A stretch of 64,000 bases of DNA. Source: Punica granatum. Taxonomy: Eukaryota; Streptophyta; Magnoliopsida; Myrtales; Lythraceae. The number at the start of each line of letters is the position of its first letter. Position 1 is the stretch's first letter. The notes beneath the pieces were generated by a model that was not told the DNA's origin, made no database searches, and saw nothing but the letters and a program-made list of their open reading frames with translations. Both the position numbers and the translations under genes were made by a program. Shown here piece by piece: positions 1 through 10,685 of the stretch. The stretch lies in NCBI RefSeq assembly GCF_007655135.1, contig NC_045128.1:17190230-17254229 (forward strand), written 5' to 3'.

Positions 1-602
1 ATGCTCGAAGCTTAGCTCTCAAGGCTGAGATGATGACGCAAGACAGGGGAAATTCATATCGCAGGAAATTTCAATAAATCAGCTGGCAAAAAGTTGGTCA
101 CCGAGACTGGAGCTTCAAGGAACCAAAATTCTCTTGCCAAGCAATTCACGGCAAAGTGCTTCAAGTGCAACCAGCTGGGTCATCGATCAAGTGATTGTCC
201 TCGGCGAAAGGCTATTGCTTTGGTGGAGCATGAGGAAGATGTTGAAGATGTGTTTTGCAATCTTGAGGAAGAGGAAGAGGAAGAGGAACAATACAGGGGT
301 GATGATGATTATGAGCAGACATACATGGTTCGGAAGTTGATGCTCGCACCTAAGCAAGAAGACCAATCCCAGATAAACAAGTTATTTCGTACTAGGTGCA
401 ACATTCATTCACGCACTTTCAACTTGATTATTGACAGCGGAAGTCAAGAGAATATCATAGGAAGAGCTGTGGTTGAGAAGCTAGAGTTGCCAGTTGAGAA
501 GCACCCAAATCCTTATTCGATTGGCTGGATAAATCAGTGGGTGATATCCGAGTGACCGAATGATGCAAGGTTCCTTTCTCCATTGACAAATATTGAGATG
601 AG
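1..602 (+). pseudogene. gag C-terminus and aspartic protease, broken
   Basis: The segment encodes a CCHC zinc knuckle (C-x2-C-x4-H-x4-C, near 157-198), an acidic Glu-rich linker and then the protease active site LIIDSGSQENIIG (about 424-462), where DSG carries the catalytic aspartate. Gag packages element RNA and the protease matures the polyprotein. An in-frame TAA lies near 82-84. The frame shifts near 536-540. In the correct downstream frame two TGA stops (about 563 and 596) sit where relatives have Arg, as expected for CGA to TGA. The open stretch starting at ATG 94 is therefore only a piece of gag-protease, and that ATG is not a real start. Confidence 0.85.
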
Positions 603-2255
603 GTGTACTGCGACGTTATGGATATGGAAGCTTGCCACCTATTGTTTGGGAGGCCTTGGCAGTATGACACTGATGCAAAACACCATGGCAAAGAGAATGT
701 GTATCAGCTCGTAAAGGAAGGGGTACGCTACACCCTAGTACCCTTATCAGAAAAACCTAAGCCCAAAACTGTCCCGAAAGTGGAGGGTATAGCATTTTTT
801 ATAGAGACTCATTCGGAGCGGGAGATTGAAGTTGATTTTAAAGAGTCAAAGGAATTGCATGTGCTGATTGTGAAGGATTTACCATCACAGAAGCAAATCG
901 TGGAGGTGCCAGAGGAAGTGAAGCCTTTACTTGCAGAATTTGAAGAGATCATCCCTGAGGAGTTGACAGATGGGTTGCCTCCGATGAGAGATATTCAGAA
1001 CCAAATCGACTTGATGCCCGGAGTAAGCTTACCTAATATGCCCCATTATCGCATGAGTCCACACGAGAGTGCAATACTCCAGGAGAAAGTAGAGGAACTG
1101 CTAAGAAAAGATCATATTCGGGAGAGTTTGAGTCCATGTGCCGTGCCTGCATTATTGACTCCGAAGAAAGATGGGAGTTGGCGTATGTGTGTCGATAGCA
1201 GGGCCATTAACAAGATTACGATGGGATACAAGTTTCCCATTCCAAGGCTTGATGATATGTTGGATCAATTACACGGGGCGGTGGTGTTTTCCAAGATTGA
1301 CCTTCGGAGTGGATACCACCAGATTCGAATTCGTCCAGAAGATGAGTGGAAGACTGCATTTAAAACTAGAGATGGGCTTTATGAGTGGTTGGTAATGCCA
1401 TTCGGGTTGTCGAATGCCCCCAGTACGTTTATGCGTTTGATGAATCAGGTACTCAAACCTTTTTTTGGCCGGTTTGTAGTTGTCTACTTCGATGATATTT
1501 TGATATATAGCAGATCGACCGATGACCACCTCATGCATCTATGTGAGGTATTGACTGTGCTGCGGAAGAATAAGTTGATTATCAATCTTAAGAAGTGCAA
1601 TTTTATGACGTCGCGCTTTCTGTTCCTTGGGTATATAGTAAGCTCAGAAGGCATTCGAGTTGATGATGAGAAGGTCAGTGCAATTAGAGATTGGCCTACT
1701 CTAAAAACAGTTGGAGAAATAAGAAGTTTCCATGGCCTAGCTACATTCTATAGACGGTTTATATGTGACTTCGGCACGATCATGGCCCCAATCACTGAAT
1801 GCTTGAAGAAGGGGAGGTTTAATTGGGGAGAAGAAGCAGAAGTTAGTTTCGCATTGATCAAAGAGAAGTTATGCTCAGCTCCAGTTCTAGCCTTACCATG
1901 TTTTGAGAAACTATTTGAGGTGGAATGCGATGCGAGTGGTGTTGGCATTGGAGCTGTTCTATCACAAGAGAAACGGCCAGTCGCATATTTTAGTGAAAAG
2001 CTTAGCGATGCCTGTCGGAGCTGGTCAACCTATGACAAGGAATTCTATGTTGTTTTCCACGTGTTGAAGCATTGGGAGCATTATCTTATAGGCAAGGAGT
2101 TCATTTTGTACTATGATCACCAAGCACTGAAGTATTTGAATAGTCCGAAGCGGATCAGCAGTAACATGCATGCTCGGTGGACTACGTTACTTCAAAAGTT
2201 CCCTTTTAAACTAGTACACAAATCGGGTGTGCAAAACAGGTTGTCGATGCATTAA
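603..2255 (+). pseudogene. reverse transcriptase and RNase H of the gypsy element
   Basis: The region copies element RNA into DNA. Visible motifs are the RT entry motif with [11 protein letters not shown] (about 1167-1199), [12 protein letters not shown] (about 1396-1431), the catalytic YFDDILIYS box (about 1486-1512) and the finger/thumb stretch with FLGYIVS. RNase H follows with [16 protein letters not shown] (about 1920-1967) and a YDKEFY motif. The 550-codon frame is open, but it is fused out of frame with protease on the left and loses frame near 2240, inside the motif that normally reads VVDALSRR. It is clearly gypsy pol, no longer part of a continuous polyprotein. Confidence 0.92.
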
Positions 2256-3592
2256 GTAGGCGTGCAGCACTACTAACAATGTTGAGAAGCGAGCTTATCG
2301 GGTTCGAAAAATTGAAGGAGCAGTACGCGGATGATGAGGATTTTGCCGAAGCTTGGTCCAAGGTGCAAAATCGCCAAGCAGCTGGAGAGTTTCACAACCA
2401 TGAGGGATTTCTGATGAGAGGTAACCAGCTTTGCATTCCTCGTTCATCCATCCGAGAGAAACTGATTAGGGATTTACATGGCGGAGGACTAGCTGCACAT
2501 CTTGGACGTGACAAGACCGTAGCTGCTGTTTCGGAGAGGTTTTATTGGCCTAAATTGCGTCGTGATGTGGAGAAGTTCGTGCGGAGGTGTCATACGTGTC
2601 AGACTTCTAAAGGACATAAGCAAAACACCGGTCTCTATTTACCGTTGCCGGTTCCTGAGGATATATGGGAGGATTTGTCAATGGATTTCATATTGGGGTT
2701 GCCTCGTACTCAACGGGGTATGGATTCCAGCTTTGTTATTGTGGATAGATTCTCGAAGATGGCACACTTCATACCGTGCCGAAAAAATACAAATGCTTCC
2801 AGTGTGGCTCGATTGTTTTTCAAAGAGGTGGTTCGTTTGCACGGTGTTCCTAAGTCCGTCGTTTCAGATCGAGACACCAGGTTCCTTAGCCATTTTTGGC
2901 TTACCTTATGGAAAATGTTCGATGCTTCATTAAAGTTCAGTAGCGCAGCTCATCCACAGATAGATGGTCAAAAGAAATCGATGAATAGGATCTTGGCAAA
3001 TATGGTTCGTAGCATTTGTGGAGAAAAACCGAAGCAATGGGATTTCGCTCTTGCTCAAGCCGAATTTGCCTACAATAGTGCAGTTCATAGTACTACTGGG
3101 AGGTCTCCATTCTCCATAGTTTATCAAAAGGTTCCAAGGCATGCTATCGATTTGATCAAGCCACCAAAAACCTACAAAGGCAATGTTGCAGCTGAAAGCA
3201 TGGCAAAGGAGGTGCAATCAATGCAGCAACAAGTTCATCAAAGGCTGGAAGCTACGAATGCGAAGTATAAGAAGGCCTCCGACAAGCATCGCAAGGAGCG
3301 ACTCTTTTCAAAAGGGGATATGGTGATGGTGTTTCTTTGGAAAGAAAGATTTCCAGTTGGAAGTTATAACAAGCTGAAGCCGAAGAAGTATGGCCCATAC
3401 AAGGTGTTGAAAAAGATAAATGACAATGCGTATGTCATAGATCTTCCCGAGTCCATGGGTATTTCACGCACATTCAATGTGGCTGACATTTACGCCTATT
3501 ATGATTCGAAGGAGCCATTATATCCTGAGTTCAGCTCAAGCTTGAGGCCGAGCTTTCCACAAGAGGAAAGACTGACAAGGAGTCCCGCCTAA
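2240..3592 (+). pseudogene. integrase, catalytic glutamate lost
   Basis: From about 2240 the frame reads the end of RNase H, then the HHCC zinc-binding region (HLGRDKT ... CHTCQ, about 2498-2601), then the DDE core. The first Asp is in MDFILGLP (about 2682-2705) and the second in SDRDTRF (about 2866-2886). The third catalytic position, normally Glu in a TDGQTE context, reads Lys here (IDGQKK, Lys codon 2974-2976). A C-terminal [14 protein letters not shown] motif follows (about 3390-3431). The protein ends at TAA without a recognisable chromodomain. The Glu to Lys change predicts a dead integrase even if frames were intact. Confidence 0.9.
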
Positions 3593-4080
3593 AGTGACAG
3601 TCCATATTCTAGAAGACTCTGGCTGCTACTAGAGAAGAATATTGCCATAGTACAATTTCTCTTAATTAGATATTGTTTCCTATATTAGCTTGAGTTAGGA
3701 GTCTGAAGTTTCATGTTTCAGATTATTTCCTAGTTCCATTTTAGGAAAGTAATCTAGAGGAGTATAGATGTCGGTTTCCTATTCTATAATCAATGGAGGT
3801 GTATTCCCTCTATATATAGGCTATTCACCTCATTGTAAGAATTACATACCTCAGAAAAACCTATTGATGAATGATACTTTGAGTTTGTCATAACTCTTTG
3901 TTTTCAGCATATTGTTAGCGTTTAGCCGTGTTCTATTCCTTTCGAGTCTAAATTCAGATTTATGCGCGAGAAACTGTGATCCGCGCTGCGTCAGTAGCGG
4001 AATAGAATTTTTCCGCAGCTTCCATAGCTGTAGCTTGTAGCTCCTCAAACATAAAAGTGGAAAACAAAACAAAATTCTAC
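3593..4080 (+). repeat. probable 3' UTR and 3' LTR of the gypsy element
   Basis: Non-coding sequence directly after integrase. It contains a strong TATA box (3811-3818) followed by a stretch like a transcription start and R region, which is what a 3' LTR should hold. The partner 5' LTR lies outside the window, so exact ends cannot be set; the right boundary is approximate. Confidence 0.5.
3811..3818 (+). promoter_or_regulatory. TATA box of putative LTR promoter
   Basis: TATATATA in a moderately AT-rich setting 220 bases after the integrase stop. Its position fits the U3/R boundary of an LTR. Confidence 0.45.
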
Positions 4081-5317
4081 CTCAACACGAGGGTCAAAAG
4101 CCCCCAAACATGCTCGAAAGTTATATGGAAGTGAAATAAAAACGGACTAGACATGGTTCAGCAACACGCACCCCACCAATTTCTCAGGAATTGGTTTCGG
4201 GACCAGTGCGCTTCAAAGCACACACGGTTTAACCTTTATGTTGCATGAAATCCCCCTATATGATATGCGTTGCGAAGTGCAAACCACGAAGTGTCTTGGG
4301 TTGTATGAGCTATAAACCCTCCAACAGCTACTAAATCAGCAAAGTCAGATGACGACCAATACACCAACCATTCACTTTCAGTGCACACGCATCTGCTCTT
4401 CACGCAATCGACCTCTTTAGCAACAGTAACTAGAAATATCCTCGACATCTTGGACACAAACAACAAAGTACATCCTTTAATCAATCCATTTGAGAACCAT
4501 AACAATTCACTCCAATTGAAATTTCCCGATTTCTCGTGATGGCATTTGGTACCGGGAGATATAAGCCCAAAACTGCATAAGGCAATCGAAAGCTCAATGC
4601 TAACGCACTGACACCACTAACCAAGCCAAATAAGGAGTCTCACTATGCCCAGCAGCGGCAAAGCCACCCCCAAACCAAAGGGAAAGGAATTTATACAACC
4701 AGAACAAGCATGAGATGAGAGAAGAGATCATGAGAGAAGTAGACAGAGGCCATCAACCTCCAACCAGTGTAGCGTAACCCAGAGTTAATTTCTGCGACGT
4801 TGGCATCTCCATCTTCACCGTCCCCGTCCTGTCGGTCTCGCGACTATCCTTGCACTCCGGTCACCCGTCACAGCCTCTGCCGCCGCAGTCTTCGCCGGGG
4901 GCTTCCGCCTCTGCGCTAGCTTAGTGAACCTTCACTAGTGGGGGGTCTGGTGTGGAGATGCTTGCCAACATTGACCTCTTGGCTGTCCCCGTAAGTATGT
5001 ATTTTCCCTGTGTCCGTCCCGTTTATTTTTTGCTTAACCTATCCCTTCTAATTAAGTTTTTAAGTTATAAACCAGAAGGGATTTCTCAAGGATTTGGCCT
5101 AATAGTTATAGGAGTTCATGTATCTATTCTATTTCGGCTATAAAATCCCTTTGGACCATCGGAACGCGATTATCCACTTCGTGCGCTATTTGGGGCTCAT
5201 GGAGCCCTGATGATTAATCCACGAAGCCCGAATAACCTGGATTAGCTAAAAAAGAAATTTAACTTGTAAAATAATCTACTTTTCAATTTTTCTTTTCAAG
5301 TCAAATTTAACTTGTAG
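4081..5317. other. intergenic, no supported gene; weak exon-like block
   Basis: No convincing gene. A GC-rich block at about 4790-4990 ends in a short open frame (ATG 4958) running into CCCC-GTAAGTATG near 4990, a good match to a plant 5' splice site. It could be a decayed first exon and its promoter, but no downstream exon with recognisable protein similarity is visible, so no gene is called. The rest is AT-rich and featureless to me. Confidence 0.3.
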
Positions 5318-5605
5318 CGTTTGGTAACGAGATTTGGTTTGTTTTAATTTGATTTTAGGAGATAAAAATAAAAGTAGTTGAGAAAAGTATGTGAAATAAT
5401 TTTAAAAAGAAGATAAAAAAGTAATTATTATATTGTTGAATTGAGATAAAAAGTATTAAAAATTGAAAAACAATTGTTGAATAGTTGAAAAAATTTGTAT
5501 TAAAAAATTAATTATAATAATAGATAAAGAAAAAGTACGAGAAATAATTTAAAAAAAAGATAAAAGAATAATATTATGCTATTGAATTAAGGAAAATATT
5601 TGTAT
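5318..5605. repeat. AT-rich non-autonomous element-like sequence with internal direct repeat
   Basis: Begins with a GTTTGGTAACGAG-like end typical of many plant short transposons. It holds two diverged direct copies (about 5370-5460 and 5520-5600), each containing GARAAATAATTTAAAA and a following AAGATAAAA tract. No clear terminal inverted repeat or target duplication could be fixed, so the class is unknown. Confidence 0.3.
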
Positions 5606-6600
5606 TTGATCGCCATTGATGGCAAATGAGTGGACGACGACCCAACTGTCGTCGCCTAGGATTCCGGTCAGCAGAAAAGGCATCCGACCAAGGCCAAATC
5701 TCATTGGACACAATAGATTTGAAGTGAATATGACATGTTGCGATTTCACACGTGCTAGATTTTTTAAAAATTAGAAAATACATGATTTTATTGTCGTATA
5801 CTTTAAAAAACTTATTAGAAAAATTACATATTAAATTGATGGGCTGACTTGAGAGTGTTAGAAAATCCTAGACCGAACGCACTGATTTCGATCTCATTAA
5901 ACACTACCGTAATATAAATCGATCTAATGATCACTTCCATCGAATTAGACAACAAGAAAACGATTCTATTAATTTACCTTTATCTTACCTTTGAATGGAT
6001 TGGATTATAATAAGCCGTTCAAGTGCCCGGTCTCTAGTTCGTCCACACGAACGGTCACTCGCCAAGAGAATCCTCCACACAAGCCTAGGAACTCTGGTCT
6101 ATGGTCACCAAGACGATCGGACCTTCACGAATACGAGGAAAGAGTCGGGCGGTCAAGGAAGGAGGACTCTGGCGAAGGAGGGCCAAGAAAGGCCGTGAGT
6201 GGCCTCGGCTAGGCTGAGAGGGATTAGACCGATTAGACCGACTCTCTCTCTCTTACTTAACGGCTCGCTCGATTGATTTTTGATCAACTCGTTATGCAAG
6301 ACAACTACATCTATAGATGGACTTTTGACATAACCCTAAGGACTAAATAGCAATTATTAATCAATCCTTATTAATTAATTAATCACTATGAGGTCCTTGC
6401 ATTATCAGTTATCTAATAACTTGTCACAAGCCATTTTTCCACTGATTTGTAGGTCGGTAACTGAACTTAGGGGGTATCCACAGTTTGAGCCCTGAATTTT
6501 TTTTATAATTTCCAATTCAGTACCAGAATTTTACAGAATTTTCAAAAAAGTCCCTGGACCTAACAAGCTGAAACCGGATACATCATTGTGGGGGTTGAAG
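5606..6600. other. intergenic, nothing recognised
   Basis: AT-rich sequence with a short GA-rich patch at about 6050-6200. Short open frames here show no domain or motif. No gene or element is supported. Confidence 0.5.
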
Positions 6601-6704
6601 GGCCGAATGTGTTTAATCGTGATGCGGACATCACGAAGGATTGTGAAACCCGACGACTAACTTGAATCGATTCCCAGATCGCCAAACACAGATTTAGATA
6701 AAGA

Positions 6705-6808
6705 GGATTATTGACCTGTTGTCTATAGAGAAACAAGAACCAACAATATCAAGACAAGGATTATTGACCCGTTGTTTATGAAGAAACAAGAACCAATAAT
6801 ATCAAAGT
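6705..6808 (-). repeat. 53-bp tandem repeat, two copies, in the LTR-like region
   Basis: GGATTATTGACCYGTTGTYT begins at 6705 and again at 6758. Each copy continues into GAAACAAGAACCAAYAATAT. It lies downstream of the minus-strand TATA box, so it would be in the transcribed part of the LTR. Confidence 0.75.
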
Positions 6809-6927
6809 GTACCAAACAATCACAAGCTGTCACACTTGTTCGTTCGAAGGAGTTCAATGAAGAACAAAGGAGAAAATCTCACTAAAATACCAGAATAGTC
6901 TCCCTCTGATCAGCTACTCAGCCTCCT

Positions 6928-6936
6928 TTATATAAG
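6928..6936 (-). promoter_or_regulatory. TATA box of minus-strand LTR
   Basis: CTTATATAAA on the minus strand in the LTR-like region. The 594-bp duplication gives a second copy near 7522-7530, so the promoter core itself is duplicated. Confidence 0.45.
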
Positions 6937-7049
6937 CCTAGGAGAAACTGGAAACTAATAAACTAGGCAACTGGAATAACCTTAGTTTCCTAAAGCTAGA
7001 AATAACAAAGGAAACTAAATAAAGACTATCTAGAATAGTCGACAGTCTT

Positions 7050-7481
7050 TTATTTCATCTTCAGCATCTCATGGCAAGTCAGTTGAATAAAGGCCTTTGG
7101 AGACCCAATTGAATTAGACTCCTCTTGGCCTAAAAAGCCCATCAGCAAGCTCTCCATAACTTGTTGGATTTGTTTGGCTTTCGCCCGTGTGATTGGCCCA
7201 TTCGGAACATGCAAGCCTCCAAGATCTTGTGCTTCAGCTCCCTTTTCACGAGTCCGACTTCCAAGCTCGTGTGCATTAGCCTCATTGTCATGCCCATGAT
7301 CTTCATCATTCTCCCGCTCTTCAAAAGGATTCGTTCTCGAATCGAAACCTACATCAATCGGAGAAAGATCAGAAACATTAAAAGTTGGGCTAACATTATA
7401 CTCACCTGGTAAATCTATTTTGTAGGCATTATCATTTATCTTGGCTACGACTTGGAATGGTCCAATTCCTCGTGGACTCAA
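7050..7481 (-). pseudogene. integrase C-terminal tail, duplicate copy 1
   Basis: Encodes the integrase C-terminal GPFQVVAKINDNAYKIDLP motif, an acidic linker and a basic ITRAKAKQIQQ segment near the end of the polyprotein. It has no catalytic core and is cut off from one by the duplication junction. It differs from copy 2 by only a few residues. The ATG at its start is internal to the ancestral polyprotein. Confidence 0.85.
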
Positions 7482-7643
7482 TTTGGATTTCCGTTGGTTT
7501 GGAAATCTTACTCAGCCTCCTTTATATAAGCCTAGGAGAAACTGGAAACTAATAAACTAGGCAACTGGAATAACCTTAGTTTCCTAAAGCTAGAAATAAC
7601 AAAGGAAACTAAATAAAGACTATCTAGAATAGTCGACAGTCTT

Positions 7644-8102
7644 TTATTTCATCTTCAGCATCTCATGGCAAGTCAGTTGAATAAAGGCCTTTGGAGACCC
7701 AATTGAATTAGACTCCTCTTGGCCTAAAAAGCCCATCAGCAAGCTCTCCATAACTTGTTGGATTTGTTTGGCTTTCGCCCGTGTGATTGGCCCATTCGGA
7801 ACATGCAAGCCTCCAAGATTTTGTGCTTCAACTCCCTCTTCACGAGTCCGACTTCCAAACTCGTGTGCATTAGCCTCATTGTCATGCCCATGATCTTCAT
7901 CATTCTCCCGCTCTTCAAAAGGATTCGTTCTCGAATCGAAACCTACATCAATCGGAGAAAGATCAGAAACATTAAAAGTTGGGCTAACATTATACTCACC
8001 TGGTAAATCTATTTTGTAGGCATTATCATTTATCTTGGCTACGACTTGGAATGGTCCAATTCCTAGTGGACTCAATTTGGATTTCCGTTGGTTTGGAAAT
8101 CT
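7644..8102 (-). pseudogene. integrase C-terminal tail, duplicate copy 2
   Basis: Same 143-codon tail as copy 1. This one lies directly downstream (minus strand) of the integrase core fragment, so it is the original continuation of that gene; the link has a frame change near 8102. Differences from copy 1 include Leu for Arg at residue 4, a Leu/Phe change in the EANAHE region and Gly-Val-Glu-Ala-Gln-Asn for Gly-Ala-Glu-Ala-Gln-Asp. Confidence 0.85.
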
Positions 8103-9211
8103 TTACTTCCTCATATGAACCCACACCCAATCTCCTAGTTCAAAAATCACTTTCTTTCGTCCCTTGTTGGCACGTTCAGCATATTGTTTATTCTTCTTCA
8201 AGATATTTTGCCTCGCTTCTTCATGAATCTTTTTCACCATATTTGCCTTTTTCTTTCCGTCAAGACTAGAAATCTCACTCATAGGCAAAGGGATTAGATT
8301 CAAAGGTGTTAATGGATTAAAACCATACACAATCTGAAATGGTGAGAAGTTAGTAGAAGAATGTATCGTACAATTATAAGCAAACTCAATAAACGGTATG
8401 CAATCTTCCCAAGACTTCAAATTCCTTTTTATGACTGTACGAAGAAGAGTGAACAATGTCCTATTAACCACCTCGGTTTGCCCATCCGTTTGGGGATGAC
8501 AAGTAGTTGAAAACAACAATTTAGTTCATAACTTTTCTCACAAGACGCGCCAAAAATGACTTAAGAACTTAGCATCACGATCACTAACTATGGTCTTAAG
8601 TATCCCATGCAATCGCACTACCTCCCTAAAGAACAAATCATCAATATGTGTGGTATCATCAGTTTTGCGGTATGAAATAAAATGAGCCATCTTAAAAAAT
8701 CGATCCACAACTACGAAAATGGAATCTCGTCCTCTATTAGACCTAGGCAATCCTAGGATGAAATCCATGGATATATCAGTCCAAGGCTCATTAGGAACAG
8801 GTAAAGGCATATACAATCCATGGGGTTTGACTGTTGATTTCGCCTTCTTACAAGTAACACATTTAGAGCAAATTCTCTCCACATCTCTATTCATATGCGG
8901 CCAAAAGAAATATTCTCTCAAAATATCCAAAGTTTTAACTACCCCGAAATGACCTATAAGACCTCCCCCATGCGACTCAAGCACAAGTAATTCACGCATA
9001 GAAGAATTAGGAATGCATAGCTTATTCTCCCTAAATAAGAATTTGTCATGCTTATAGAACTTACCAAATGCACCATTTTCACATGCACTATATATAGCAC
9101 CAAAGTCAGAATCTTGCATGTACAACTCCTTAAGATGTTCAGACCCAAGAAATTTAGCATTTAGAGTAGAGATAAGTACATACCTCCGTGATAATGCATC
9201 AGCTACCACGT
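8103..9211 (-). pseudogene. RNase H end and integrase of minus-strand gypsy element
   Basis: Reads from the end of RNase H (VVADALSRR, near 9190-9215) through the integrase zinc region (HFGVVKT ... CVTCKKAK) and the core with MDFILGLP and SDRDAKF. After two stops near 8520-8540 it resumes with [13 protein letters not shown], which holds the catalytic Glu. The D-D-E triad is therefore visible but split by stops, one of them at a position that is Trp (TGG) in relatives. Not functional. Confidence 0.9.
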
Positions 9212-9490
9212 TTCCTAAAGCCAGAAATAACAAATGAAACTAAATAAAGGCTATCTAGAATAGTTTGCAGTTTTTTATTCCATATTCAGCATCTCATGAC
9301 AAGTTAGTTGAATAAAGGCCTTTGGAGACCCAATTGAATTAGACTCTTCTTGGCCCAAAAAGTCCATCAGCAAGCTCTCTATAGCTTGTTGGATTTGTTT
9401 GGCATTCGCCCGTGTGATTGACCCACTCGGAACATGCAAGCCTCTAAGATCTTGTGCATCGGCCTCATTGTCATGTCCATGATCTTCATC
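9212..9490 (-). pseudogene. third, diverged copy of integrase tail and 3' flank
   Basis: Encodes an ITRANAKQIQQAIESLL-type tail ending in CHEMLNME, clearly related to the tails at 7050 and 7644 but more diverged. Its 3' flank abuts the RNase H fragment at about 9211. It lies on the wrong side of the integrase for a normal element, which marks a recombination junction. Confidence 0.8.
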
Positions 9491-10505
9491 AAATCGTGTC
9501 TTTATTAATCGGTTTGTTATGTGGTTGTGGATGATATAGGGTGATCCATGCCATGATTTGAGTGAATGCAAGCATGACCGCGTTTTCTAAGTAATAAAAT
9601 TGAAAAATAATAAAGATTGGCAAACTTAGATGGTTAAGTACAAAAAGGGCGATTTATTGACTTGAGAGTATCTAATCTCGTAATAGAACTCTTGAATCAA
9701 GTTCTTTGGAGCGTGGACAAATTAAAAGCCTAGAAGGATAGTACCATGCTCCCCTAGGTAACATAGGTATATAGCCGACCTTTAACCGGTTAGTGGTGAC
9801 TCCCTTGATTTTCCAAACCCGATTTGGATGTCCCCATTCTCGTCAATTTCAACAATCGACACATATAATTTAAGATTGTATGTTATCTTAAGCTATCGAT
9901 ACATAAAATTCAATTGTATATTACATTGTATTTCAAATTTATTCCACTATTATATAATTAAGACGACAGCGTGGTTTTACAAGAGGGCTATAAACGATGA
10001 CGCAGTTTCTCAATGTTTTATCTTTGGGAGTGACTGCGTAAGAGATAAACAAATAGATGGGGACGGTTTAGGCCGATTAGACCTAGGACACCCAGGATGG
10101 GCCAAAGTGGTCCAGCTGGATCTAAAATTGTTCTCATAGAGCAATGGCCAATTGCTTCCTCCTTTTAAATTATAACCGTTACCAACAATCAAAATTCAAC
10201 CATGCTCTGTGTTATCAAATTCATTTATCTTCAATGCCTTGCCATTTGATCCGATTGTGGAGTCAAACCTTAACTCAATTGTTGATACAAAAATTGGACT
10301 TCGGTATTACATAAACCGAGTACACCTCCTTAAGAATATTTAGAGCACCCACTTATCAATGTTGGAAGAAAATAACGAAAAAACAATTTAAAAATAAGAA
10401 AAAAGAGAAAACAAAAAAACGAATAAAAAATCACAAGAGATAATTCCTGGATTCACATCGTCCCACAGTTATCACTAATCTCGAAGAAAAGAAAAGAAAA
10501 ATCTA
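9491..10505. other. intergenic, no gene recognised
   Basis: AT-rich sequence; short open frames show no domains. Some of 9570-9830 could still be element-derived flank. No supported feature. Confidence 0.4.
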
Positions 10506-10682
10506 GCCCCGTTTGGATTCAAAGAAATTTGATTTTAACTTTGACTTCAACTTTAATTCAACACACTACACAACAAAAATATACGTTTCCCAAGTCAAAT
10601 TTATAATCACATCTCATTTGTCATTTTCCACAATCAAAATCAAAATCAAAATCAAAATTACTTTAACTCTCCAAACGGCCCC
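10506..10682. repeat. 177-bp MITE-like element
   Basis: The ends are imperfect inverted repeats: GCCCCGTTTGGA on the left and the complement of GGGGCCGTTTGGA on the right. The interior is AT-rich, non-coding and contains a short CAAAAT tandem array (about 10637-10662). Size and ends fit a miniature inverted-repeat transposon, perhaps Tourist/Harbinger-like, but no convincing target duplication was found. It directly abuts the inverted F-box gene fragment. Confidence 0.65.
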
Positions 10683-10685
10683 TTT

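Larger units (their letters stand above)
1..4080 (+). mobile_element. Ty3/gypsy LTR retrotransposon, 5'-truncated by the window edge
   Basis: The domain order gag zinc knuckle, protease, reverse transcriptase, RNase H, integrase is the Ty3/gypsy order. The 5' LTR and most of gag lie outside the window. The coding region carries frameshifts near 540 and 2240 and internal stops, so this is a dead copy. It differs from the Tat/Ogre elements further right: the RT motif is YFDDI instead of YVDDM, and there is no second RNase H. I do not see a chromodomain after integrase, so the lineage within Ty3/gypsy is left open. Confidence 0.9.
6915..8102 (-). repeat. 594-bp head-to-tail duplication of integrase tail plus LTR promoter
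   Basis: Copy 1 (6915-7508) and copy 2 (7509-8102) match at a constant offset of 594 with only a handful of substitutions. The junction at about 7508 joins the interior of the integrase frame directly to the start of the LTR-derived part. Each unit holds the last 143 integrase codons and the TATA region. The near identity implies a recent event compared with the age of the element. Confidence 0.93.
6601..9490 (-). mobile_element. rearranged minus-strand Ty3/gypsy fragments
   Basis: On the minus strand the order from 9490 downward is: an integrase tail with its 3' flank (9490-9212), end of RNase H and integrase (9211-8103), an integrase tail (8102-7644), a second copy of the tail (7481-7050), then an LTR-like region with a TATA box (6936-6601). 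The 5' half of the element (gag, protease, RT) is missing. The first fragment, a tail lying upstream of an integrase, means that at least two related copies were joined by deletion or recombination. LTR ends are not defined. Confidence 0.85.

Noticed and set aside
1..4080. Endogenous pararetrovirus
   Set aside because: An integrase with zinc site and core follows RNase H, and no movement protein is seen; this is a Ty3/gypsy element.
4236..4505. 89-codon minus-strand open frame
   Set aside because: No recognisable motif, no flanking exons, and surroundings look intergenic.
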